Source: Sporobolomyces roseus (lineage: Eukaryota > Basidiomycota > Microbotryomycetes > Sporidiobolales > Sporidiobolaceae). Taken from it: a DNA stretch of 64,000 nucleotides. Positions 44,709-55,586 of this stretch are shown piece by piece; the first letter of the stretch is position 1; each line of letters begins with the position of its first letter. A program made the translations under genes and the position numbers. The notes under the pieces were generated by a model. The model saw only the letters and a list, made by a program, of their open reading frames with translations. It searched no databases and had not been told where the DNA came from. The DNA is taken from the NCBI GenBank assembly GCA_016617785.1, contig JADILM010000002.1:930001-994000 (forward strand). Reading direction: 5' to 3'.

Positions 44709-47700
44709 TCAGACTTGAGAACTACTACCCCCTCCTCCTCCTCCTGCTTGCGATTGAGACTCGTCGTATTCGATCTCTTCGTCATCAGGAACGCAGAATG
44801 AATCGTAGCTGAGAGCCAGTTCACTTTGTCAGTGTCGAGTTCGAATCAAGAATAAATCGAATTTGTGCTTACCTCCATTGACTAGCATCCTGACCACCTG
44901 GAGTATCCTGAGTATCCTTCTTCCTCCCCTTCCCCTTCTTGTTCCACATCTCCGGGTTTGCCCAAGCAGCTCTCTTCGTGACCCATCCCGGTTCATTCTC
45001 GAACCTAGGTCCCTCCCCCTCTCCTCCAGCCTGAGTCTGATAAAACGCCTGATGTACGAATCCCGAATCCCCTTCATCATCTTCCTCCTCATCATGCCTC
45101 GCGACGAACTCGCGATCAATCGAATTCTCCGAATCATACTCTTCAGAACTCGCTTCTGATCCCGAAGCACTCGAGTTGATAGCCTCCGTGTCAAAGATCC
45201 CGAATTTCGCTGCGAGTTTGTGGGTGAGGATGGGTTTAGATGCGCGTTTACGTTTCTCCTTCTTCTCCTTCGCAGGAGGAGGAGGTGAGTTGTCGAGTTG
45301 ACCAGAATTGGAGAGGGCGAGTTCATCATCATCGGATAGGATCACTTGTTTCGAGGATCCGCCTCGACGTAAACGATTGAGAGGGGCTTTCTTGGGTAAC
45401 CCGGTAGAAACGATTGATAATTCATCTTCTTCCTCCTCCTCGGCTCCTCCTCGAGTTTCTTTCGCTACTGCTTTCGATCCAGATGCGATAGCAGGGGAAG
45501 ACGAATCTGGAACGGCCAATCTCCTCATCGATTGAAGTTGGGGAGGTTTCGTTTGAGTCGTGACAGATTTCTTCTTGAAATTGATATCTGGAGGTAAGAG
45601 AGTTTTTGCGGGTCTGAATCCTGGATTCGAGGGGGGTGCAGCAGGGGAAGGTGGGAAGTCGGAAGAAGAGTTGGGAACGACTAATTTTCGTTTTGGAGCG
45701 GGGACGGGTTGAGGTCGTTTGACGGAGGGAGGAGGAGGGGGCATAATAACTGAATCATCTTCGGGTGCAGCAGGTCGACCACGGATGTTCGCGGAAGGGA
45801 TCTGGGAGATGTCGACTTGGTTGAGGAAATCGGAAGGCATGTCGTCGTCGAAGAAAGCGAATTCGTCATCCTCTTCCTCCTCTCGAAGTTGATGAGGCTC
45901 AGGAGAATCGGCGATAACCATCATAGGTGGAGAAGAACGTAAGGGAGGGGAAGAAGGGCGAGGTTTGGGGGCTGCAGGAGAAGATTTGGGTTGACTAGTC
46001 GATGCTCGAGGTGGGATGAAAGGCTTGAAACCTCCTAGATTTGAAGCTGATTTCGTTCGAACGATTTCGGGAGATGCATCGGGAACGATAGCGGCGGCGG
46101 GTCGGAATGAAGGAGCTGAAACGGTGCGAGAAGGAGGAGGTCCGATCGAGAGCTTGTTGGATTTCGAAGAGAGAATGGCTGAAGGTGCAGGAGGTTTGCG
46201 AGGAGCAGCGGGAGGTGGAACGACTTGTTGTTCTTGAGAATGATGATGCTGATTCTCCTCGTCTGAATCGTCGATGACTATAGCCTCTGACTCCTCGATC
46301 TTTGCTTGAGGAGGAGAAACTGATTTTGATTTCCCTCTGATGACTGCACCTTTGAGCAATTCACTTTCTGACCAATTCATCTCTTCATCTCCGTCGAGGT
46401 CGAGCGAGAAGAGGGTAGGAGAAGGGGGATCCTGAGGAAGTGAAGGGACAGGTGATCGACGAGGTGAAGGGAAAGAGCGAGGTGAAGAACGGCGAGCGAG
46501 TTGCAAGTTCTCATCATCGGATGAGATGACGCCCGAGAGATCGATAGTCTCGGTCTCGCTACGATTCGGAGGAGCGGCATCGGAAGAGAGTCGAGGACGT
46601 TTCGGAGAAGGTGGTCGAGGAGAGGAAGGACGAGAGAAGCGTTTCGTGTTGCGATCGATTGCAGGAGATGAGACACCAGCCGGGGACGAAGGACGGAAGA
46701 GAGCAGCAGCGGGTGGAGACGACATGGTCGAGCTAGGTCGAGGAATAGGGTAACCAGTCAAGGCAGGGAACGTCACGGCGAGATCTTCCTCCTCTTCTTC
46801 CTGAATTCGATTCCTTCGAAGGCGTGGGTGAGGTCGAGGGAGAGGATCGTTATCGCCTCGAGTGAAGATCTCGACAAGATTCGGCTTGAACGCGACTGAT
46901 AATTTGTCGGTCCAGGTATCGAGGGCGTCACTCTTTCCATCTGCGAGTTGACGTGTTGTACGAAGTGCTGAGAGGAGGTCGAGGTGTCGTTGACCGTGTT
47001 TTGTGATACGATGAGCTGATCCAGACATCCCTCGTTCGAAAGGGAGTTCATCGGTGTAGAAGCGTTCAGTTCGAGCGGGATCTCCAGCCGCAGTGACCAT
47101 CCAGTTCTTGCGAAGTGTCGCTTCTTCGTCAGTCGTGAGAAGAGCATCGGCTTTACGTTTTCGTAGAGTTTGAGACGTCGAAGGTGGTTTCGATTTGCTT
47201 GCGACGGCGAGTTGACCAGCAGAACGGAATCCATCGAAAGCGTCGTTCGGCATGTTCATCCTCGGGTCTCGAGCTTTCTGCTTGTTGTTCTTCTTCTCTT
47301 CTGCGAGAAACTTTCGTTCTGCCCTTGATTGACCGTTCATCGTCATCGCATCTACGTTGAGAGGTTGGGCCTTGATTTCGACCTTTTCGCAAGTAGGTTT
47401 GACGTTGTCGGGAAGGAGTCGTTCGCAGTCGGCGTAAAGTTCAAAAATCTTGTTCGAGGTGAGAGCGTTTTGAACTTCGTTGTAAGCGTCGTTCGCCTTG
47501 TCCCAATTCCTTTCTTCTCGACCTTCAGACATGAGAACGATGATGTGTCCGTCCCTCGCTCGACCAGTTCGACCGACTCGTTGAAGCTGTGCGCAAGCTT
47601 AGACGGATCAGTACCGATCTAAAGACCAATGACTGAGAAGTGCCCGTTTACTCACCATGCGGATCGGAGACTTGTTCGCTTCGTAACAAACGATGAGATC

Positions 47701-49782
47701 GATTTCTCCAATGTCGAGACCCTCTTCTCCGATCGAGGTAGCGACGAGTACGTTGTAGATTCCTTTCTTGAACTTCTTTATCGTCTGCACGCGGTACGAT
47801 CAACAAGATCAGCGGCTTCACGCTTACCTGATTGACATTTCAACACGTACCTCAAGCTGTTCCTTCTGACTCTTTCCTTTCGTTCCTTTCGATGAAGCTT
47901 GACCGACGAAAGGAGTAGCTTTGATGAGAGGTCTCTGAGTGTTGAGGCAAGCGACGATCTCCTCGACGACCGCTCGAAAGTTGCAAAAGATCATGACCCT
48001 CGTTTCCCTCTTCTCTCCCGTATACTCGTCGACGTCGTCCTTTGTCGCCTCAAAGTGTTCGAGACACATCGTTCGTAACTGCTCCATCTTTGGATGACCG
48101 ACGTAACCTTCCCTCCCTCTAATCGCTGCCACCTCGCTCACGACTTGCTTGAATCCACTACTGCTGACCAAACTCTTGAGCCCGTTCGCTTGAATGTCTT
48201 TGATGCTCGATTCGAACGAGGTGACCGATTGAATGACGAGGTACTCCATCGCCCGACACATCTGTGCGAGAGTCTTGATCATTGGGAAGTACTTGCCGTT
48301 CCCTTTGCTTCCTCCAGGTAGAGCTTTGATCTTTTGATAAGCTTGTTGAACGGCGAAAGCTGAGAGCATGACGGCGTCTCCAGAGTAGATGAGTCGAGCA
48401 GCGAGGAGAGGTCCGATGTAAGTCTTCATCAAGTTTGCCCACTTGTCACGAAGAGCTGAGAGTCCAGGCCCGAGAGGAAGAACGGTGAGGTCGAAGGATT
48501 TCTTGTGAATGTACTGTCGAATGTCGAAAGAATCGTCGGCTCGAACTTCGATGTGACCGATCTAATGAGGGAATTAAGAACGTCAGTACTATCTGAAGAG
48601 ATACTGACGAGAGATAAGAGGAGAGAAGCTCACGTGAAGGTTGTCGATAACTTCTTGAACCGCCTCACCTCTCGCTCCGGGAGTAGCAGTAAGCGCCAAC
48701 ACCCTAAAGTGAGGATTCCTACACATCATGTACCTAACAACTCCACAATACGAGTAATCTCCACTCGCTCGGTGCGCTTCATCCACCACCACCAACGTTA
48801 CATCCCTAGGATCCAATCTTCCCTTTGCCAAATCTCGTTCGACCGTTTGAGGAGTCGAGTAAATAACTCGTTTCGTCGCCCATCCGAGAGATCGTAACTT
48901 TGGTTGAGTTCCTCCCGTCAACTCGATACAGTCTTCTTGAGGGATTCCAGCGATGTAGTGACATGCTTTGATTTGTTGAGTAACGAGAGGACGAGTAGGA
49001 GCGAGGAAGAGAACCTTTCCACGTGGGTACCAGCGGTAGAAGTTGAGCCTGTAAATGCAGTGGGATTAGCTCGAGTCCAGGGTAAGTGAGAGAGAACGAA
49101 AAACTCACATCACGCAAGCAGCGATGAAAGTCTTTCCCAATCCCGTTGGTAAACTGACGAGGGTGTTCTTGTAGAGAGCGGATTGAACGATGTTGTACTG
49201 ATAAACTCGTAGAGGTTTGTCTGCTTGAACGGGATAAACAAAAGTTTTACTCGCTTCTTGATCTGGAGGCCATTTGATCGGTAGTATCGGAGCATTCGGA
49301 TCGTACGTCGTATCGACCAAGAACTCTTCTCCGTCACTTCCTTCATCATCATCATCGTCCAGCACTTCATCCTCATCCCAAGGTTCCTCATCTGATCCAT
49401 AATCTTTCTTCTTTCCTTTTCCTTTCCCTCCTCCTCCTCTCGCTTTCAATTTCGCTACTGCAGCATTCTTCTTACTCCACCCGTGTTTCGCAAACGAAGC
49501 TGCATCCCACCTCTTCGTCACTTTAGTCTTTGCTTTCGTTTCCCCTGAAGATCCAGCTGCATTCGGTCCACCTAAAAGTACAGTCCTCGTCGCTCCTCCT
49601 CCTCCTTTCGGTTTCGGCGGCGGTGTTGGTAGTATAGCAGCTCCAAACAGATCCCGTTGTACTAAACCAGGTTTGTTGACCGCTGTTCGCGGTGGGAGCG
49701 CAGTTCCAAGAGTGTAATGATTCTCTATCGCTTCGATTTCTCCCAAATCGATATCGTCGAACTCGAATCCATCTGAAGACAT
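44709..49782 (-). CDS. MPH1: Mph1/FANCM-type DNA helicase
   Basis: Superfamily 2 helicase/translocase that remodels replication forks and D-loops. Start [20 protein letters not shown] at 49782. A ~190-residue acidic leader precedes [20 protein letters not shown] and then [14 protein letters not shown] (motif I). Next are [39 protein letters not shown] (DEAH), [20 protein letters not shown], the helicase insert typical of FANCM/Mph1 ([20 protein letters not shown]), [39 protein letters not shown] and [20 protein letters not shown]. The remaining ~850 residues are Ser/Pro- and acid-rich, disordered, ending [13 protein letters not shown] with TGA at 44709-44711. About 1,550 residues, longer than yeast Mph1. 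Introns lie only in the helicase half and near the end. Intact. Confidence 0.93.
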
Positions 49783-50353
49783 CCTTTGAGTAGCTTGAGA
49801 GGATATTCGAGGTGGTTCAAGCGTTCATGAGAGGGCGTAGAGGGAGAGAAGAGAGTTGAGAGATGGAAGTATTTGGCGCGTCGAGTCGAGAGAGGGAACG
49901 TGTAGATGGCGATCTGATGGATGTAGGAGTATACTGAGTGTATAGAGAGCCTTTTCAGGCTGCTAGGGTGAAGGTTGAGGTTGAGAGTTGAAAGTTGACT
50001 TCTTCTCTCTCAACTTCTCTCACATTTTCGCTTCTCAGGATTTCGCAAGTTCAAAATCAAAAACTTCAACTCTCTCTTATAGCCTCACTTTGGTGACCGA
50101 AAGAAAGGCATTGGATTTTGGGTACTGATCCAAAGACTACCAAAGGGAACAAACGAACGACTATTATGCTAAACATCAAAGGATTTTTTTGGGTACTGAG
50201 GACGACGACGAGGGTACAACCGAGAAGGAGGGGGAAGCACAGAGGGTAGTATATCGACAAAATGGAACAGATCGAGGGGTAGATACAATCAACAGAGAGA
50301 CAAAGAGAGGCAGAAAAGAGAAACCTTGCGAGATTGAAAATGATACAGTTTTG
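49783..50353. other. Intergenic region
   Basis: About 570 bases between the zinc-finger/RRM gene stop and Mph1 start, both on the minus strand. It should hold the former's 3' UTR and the Mph1 promoter. No gene recognised. Confidence 0.5.
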
Positions 50354-53300
50354 TCAAGACCAATCGAGATTGTTACTTGAGAACGAAGAGCTCCTATGCG
50401 ATGCAGGACTCTCCCATTGCTTCCATCCTCCTCTAGCCCTTCCCCTTCCGCGATAGGGTGATCCCCAATTCTTTCGAGTGTTCTCAGGAGATTCGGGAGG
50501 AGTCATCGGGTATTGAAGGGATTGTAGAGGTGGTGAGGGAGAGCGGAGGGGAGTAGTCGGAGAAAGTGTCGATGCATCGGCCCAGCCCGAACGAGGGATA
50601 GAGACTGAAGGAACGTGACAATGAGAGACTGTGAGAAGACAAAGCGCAAGGAGATCAGCAATGCCGCTCGGGGATGTCTCCGCGTATCGATGACTCACCT
50701 TGTTCTCGTTCCTGTTCGATTCGAGCGAGAGGTGGACAAGGTTCGTCCGCCCAATACAATGTTCCGCTCTCCTCGACTTCTCCTCCTTCACTCGATTTCG
50801 GTCTCAACAACGCTTCTTTCGCAGCAGTGAAGCCTTCCGAAGGAGCAAGCCACTCTTCGCTGCCCGATTCGACGAAAGGGAGACTTCCACTCGTGTCGAG
50901 AATAGCGGAAGGAGGTGGTCGAGGAACTGATGGAGAGGGCGAGTCGGCGAAATCGGTTGGATTTGAAGAACGGGGGAGTGTGAGTTTCGAATTGGGAGAG
51001 AGTGGAGGGAAGTCGAGTGGCGAGAGAACAGAGTACTGAGCGCGTTGAGCCGGTGTGAAACCTGTTCCTCGAGTAGACGAACCAGCAAGAGAAGTCAGCT
51101 TCCTTTTTCGTTCAACACACCGACAGCGACGAACCTGGACAGTCGACAATCGTATCGATCTGTGAAAGACCATTACTTTCAACTTACTGACCTCGCCGAA
51201 GATAAGTACGAGGGGAAAGGTCAAGCTCACAAGTCTGTTAGCAATCGCTTTGTACTCATCTTGTCGATACCCTCTCGTAGCTTGAGCTTGATGAATCGCA
51301 CCTACGATCGAAGGATCGGATTCAGTTGCGGACGAGGGACGACAGAGTCGGAAACTCGAACGTACGAGAAGCCAAAGTGAACAATTGTAATCTCAACGTC
51401 TCATCCCACAAATCAGGTCTAGCTTTCCAAGGGAGCTGTCGGAGGAAGAAACAGAATTGAACGTCAGCTTTGGGGCTATGAAGCTCGTTCGAATCGATCC
51501 TCGACTGACCTTTCTGATGATACTAACCAAATTCGTATACACTCTCTCAGCGGGTTTCCCTGCAGCTCCTGACCAAGGCTGTTCATCGCCTGACCCATTC
51601 CATCAGCTCGAGATACTATCGATACTGATCTTCGCGAGAAAAGAGACGTACCGGTGGACCCAACCAACTACTCAACGCTTGAATATCGCTCTCTCCCAAA
51701 ATCGGTCGATCCGAAGGTAAAGCGTACCCATCCTGGGGGAGTTGAGGAAGTGGTGCAGAAGCCGCATTGAAGAGATGTGGAGCGTGGATGAAGTATTTCG
51801 ATTGATCGAATAACTGTGCGAAACTCCTCGGCTTCAGCTTGGTTCAGTGAAAGAGGGTGAAGAAAGAGAAGAAAGCGTACGTCTCGCATGAGTTCGCCAA
51901 TACGTTCCATCTTGACCCGAACGGTACGATCTCCCAATGAAGAACGATCGTGTTCTTCCAACAAGAGAACTGCAGATGGTTCGTCTTTCACTTCGATGTA
52001 ACAGTGAGGTAGTGTACGACCTGTCGCTCTGTGCAGCTCACGCTCTCGCCTACTCAGTCCGAGAGCGCGGAAGTAGCGAGAGAGAGGTGAGCTTACCGGT
52101 GTAAGATGAGATGAATCGGTTGAGGGCATTCTTGCGAACTCGGTAAGATTCCCTCCGGGATCCATTCCATGATACTCCTATAAGTCGTTCCAAACGGGAT
52201 CTGTACTCTCCTGTTACTTCAGCTCCGCACCCATGCGTAGCTGAGAGGGTGAGAAGGAGAACATACGTTCTCAACTTTAACGACGCAAAACCTACCCCTC
52301 AATTCCTCCTTGACCTCTTCCCTCCTCTTGACAAACGCCTGTACTTGTTGAATCGCGCTCGGAGGATCGACGACTTTTTCGCCATTCTCATCCCAATCCT
52401 CTTCCTCCTCTTGACTGAACGCAGAATACGCGAAAGAATTCCTCCTGAACCCTTGACTTTGGCTTGCACCTCTTCCCCTTCCCCTTCCACGACCTCTACC
52501 TCGTCCTCTCGCGGAAGTAGGAGAGGGAGGGAATTGATAGCCTGCGAAGAAGGACGAGGTGGGTCTGAAAGGGTAAGGAGAAGTGGGTGATTCGGATGAG
52601 GGAGATTTCGGGGAGTGAGAAACTTGGAGGATCGAAGGGTCGCCGGTGATTAGGTGAGAGACGTCGGAGCGAGTGGTGGGAGGTGAGGAAGGAGGAGAGA
52701 GCGAAGAGAGTGGAGGTGGAGAGCGAATATTTTGAGAGAGAGAAAAGAGTGGAGTTGCTAGGGGTGTATGATCACGTTCGTGCTCTGGTTGATTCTCCTC
52801 CTCCTTCTCTCCATGAGTGATCGCTTCCTCTTGAGGTTCGTAAGGAGTTTGATAATAAGTCGTCTGAGGTTCGAGGTGTGAAATCGGATAGACTGGGATC
52901 GATTGAGAATAAGGGAATGGGAGAGGTGGAGAAGGTGGTTTAGGAATCAACATTGAAGGTCCCATGATACTGATCGGAATCGGATAAGGTTGATACGTCG
53001 TCGTCGTCGTTTGAACTTGAACTTGAGCTTGTTCTTCCTCCCCTTCTCCTCGTTCTTCCGGAATCGACGATGAAGTTTGACTTTCCCTCCTCATCCCATG
53101 CCCTTGCCCATGATCAAACGAAGAGCTACCCCTCGTCCCTTGTCCCTCCCATCCAACTGATCCTCCCTGACTCCCTCTCGGCCCTGTCGAAATATAATGA
53201 ATCGAGAAACTCTCCTCCGGATCCCCTCCTCCTTCATGCTGAGGCTCACCCAAATCCAATCCCAACCCAATTCCCCTTCCCAAACTCCCGATACTCCCTC

Positions 53301-54990
53301 TCTTCGAATTCAAACGTTCCCTCTGTTCCCTCGTAGGCCCTGCCATTTCACTCCTCTTTCTGCACTTGACACACTCATAAACTCTCTTCTTCTTCCCTTC
53401 TCCTTCTCCTTCTCCTTCTCCCTGCTCCTCCAAGACTTGAACTCCTCTGATGACGGAACCCAAATGATCTCGACAAATCATATCACCACAAGGACTCAAA
53501 ATGCAGAACCTTGGGAAAGGACATCCAGATACTTGACAAGTAGGGGTCGAATCATCTGATTGTGGATTCGTCTGGAGGGAGGAGGGTGGGAGAGCAGGAG
53601 TGATCCCACTTGGTGCTCGAGGGAGAGGGCGCGACGAAGCTGTCGAAGCGGAAGGAGGAGTTTGAGGTGCCGGAGGAGGAGAAGCGAGAGTGGTCGTTTC
53701 TGATTGAGATTGGGAGTGGGAGGAAGATGCGGGAGGGGAAGGGAGTTGAGTAGCTGGAAGTTTCGTTTCGAAGAGAATAGGCTCGGAGGAAGAGAGTCGT
53801 AATGGGATTTGTCGAATCTGAGTAGGACTAGAGGAGGAAGAGGAGATCGGATATTCTGTAAGTTCGGTTTGAGGAGCTCCTCCTCTTCCTCGCGGGAGAG
53901 GACTGGGTGATTCTTGTTGATCTGATTGATGAGTCGTCGTAGTCGAGAACGAAGCATGCCTCATCTGTTGCTGGTGTAGTGGGATTCCAGGTGGATACAT
54001 CGGATAGAGTTGAGCTTGAGAATGAGAGTGAGCGGGAGGAGGAGTGAAATAACTTTGTTGTTGAATCGAACCTCTCGCGATTTCGGGTAATTGATTCGTG
54101 ACTGGAGGTAAGACGGCTAAGGGTCGTTGAAGGAGAGGTGTATGATGAGTTTGGGAGTGAGCTTGAGGAGACGGCGCTTCAAGGTGACGGAGAGGAATTG
54201 GTGGGAAAGGAGTAATCATTTGAGTTTGAGGCGGAGGTGCGTGGTGATAGAATTGAGGGGTGTATTGCATCGTCGAGTATTGGGGAAGAGGTGGAGGAGG
54301 AGGATAGAGAGAGTAATGATGTTGGTACTGAGGGGGAGTCGGATAAGCCATTTGAAACTGAGGATAAGGAGAAAACGAGGCGACGGGAGGCGGTACTGCC
54401 TGAGATGGAGCAGCAGGAGGGAATGACGACGTCGTTTGCTGTTGTTGTTGCTGCGAGGGGGGACTAGGTTGAGGATGTGAGATGGCGAGACGAGAGGGGA
54501 TGTAATCGGGAATTACGAGGTGAGGTTGGGGTCGATTCGTGTTTGAAGGAGGAGGTAAAGGGTGTTCTGAAGGAGGGAAAGGAAGGGGAGCGTACATGAC
54601 TGGATGTTGCTGCTGTAGAGGGAAGGGTACTGCATGTCGAGAGGAAGAAGTATTCGAAGAGGCGGAACTAGGAGGAAGAGGATTCGATTCAGGTAGATTT
54701 TGACGAGCGGGAGTGTCTGTGGATGTAACAAGATCGTCAGATACTGTCAATGAGAGAGGGTGGAGATGTAGATCGGTCATGACAGAGGAGATGAGAAGAG
54801 GAAGATAGGGAGATGAAGAGTTTGGGAACTCACTGATTGTAGCCTGTTGATCTGATACTTGCCTAGTATATCTCCTCATCTGTTGTTGCTGTTGGTAGTG
54901 AGGATTAGGATGAACGATTCTTTGACTTTGAGCGTAATCTCCTCCTCCTTGAACTTGTTGTCCGCTTGAACTAGTACTAGTCGATTGCAT
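50354..54990 (-). CDS. Zinc-finger and RRM protein, mostly disordered
   Basis: About 1,400 residues. Start MQSTSTSSSGQQVQGGGDYA at 54990. The first ~480 residues are Gln/Pro/His/Ser-rich with PPP runs. Around 53340-53540 lies a Cys-rich segment, TCQVSGCPFPRFCILSPCGD then MICRDHLGS and ECVKCRKR, which looks like a RING-like or other zinc fold. A Gly/Arg repeat (RGRGRGRGRGRGRG) at about 52470-52520 suggests RNA binding. The RRM runs over an intron: RFCVVKVENV (RNP2-like), PFGTTYRSIMEWIPEGILPS, RATGRTLPHCYIEVKDEPSA (RNP1-like) and RTVRVKMERIGELMRD. More exons add a conserved-looking segment (AERVYTNLVSIIRKLPWKAR) and a Ser/Pro end, SSNNLDWS, TGA at 50354-50356. The role is probably mRNA regulation; whether the Cys-rich part binds ubiquitin enzymes is unknown. 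A few inner joins are approximate. Confidence 0.75.
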
Positions 54991-55586
54991 GACTAGACGT
55001 TCTGATAGTCAAGTATAGTCTTGTCGAGGGATTGTGCAAGAGTGGGAAAGGGTGGAAAAGAGCGTGAAAAGAGAGAGAGAGAGAGAGAGGAGAGTTCGCG
55101 ATGTCAACCTTTTTCTTTCGAACTCTTACCTCCGAAAATCTCTTGCTAGAGTATGAGATCGTTGTAAGGATAGCAAAGAGAGAGAGTGAGAGAGCTACTA
55201 AACCTCCTCTGTATCCCCTATCCGAAGAGAGGCTTGCAAAAAAAAAGTACGCTCCCCCTCCCAAATCACTGATACCTTCAACGTTTCATCCGCAGCTCCG
55301 AGATTGTCCTCCGATTTTTACGGGAGTGTCTGAGTTGGAGGATGAGAAGAAGACACGCTCGAGGCAAAAGAAGAAACGAGAAAAGTGGGTAACTAAGGCA
55401 AACCCTGAAAAGAGCAGTCGAAGCTGATCAGGAGCAAGCTTATCCGAGCTAAGAGTACAGACCAGATCGAATCGGCTGAATCAAAGCAAGAGTCGGAGGG
55501 ACACAGCAAGAATTCCTTCGTCGTCTAGATCTCTCACTCTTCACTTTCAATCCTGCTCTTGACAAGCTTTACTCTGCCATTAGCTC
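54991..55586. promoter_or_regulatory. Divergent promoter region
   Basis: About 595 bases between the starts of the zinc-finger/RRM gene (-) and THOC1 (+). A GA repeat at about 55072-55090 is CT-rich on the minus strand and lies in the probable leader of the RRM gene. Nothing else recognised. Confidence 0.5.
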
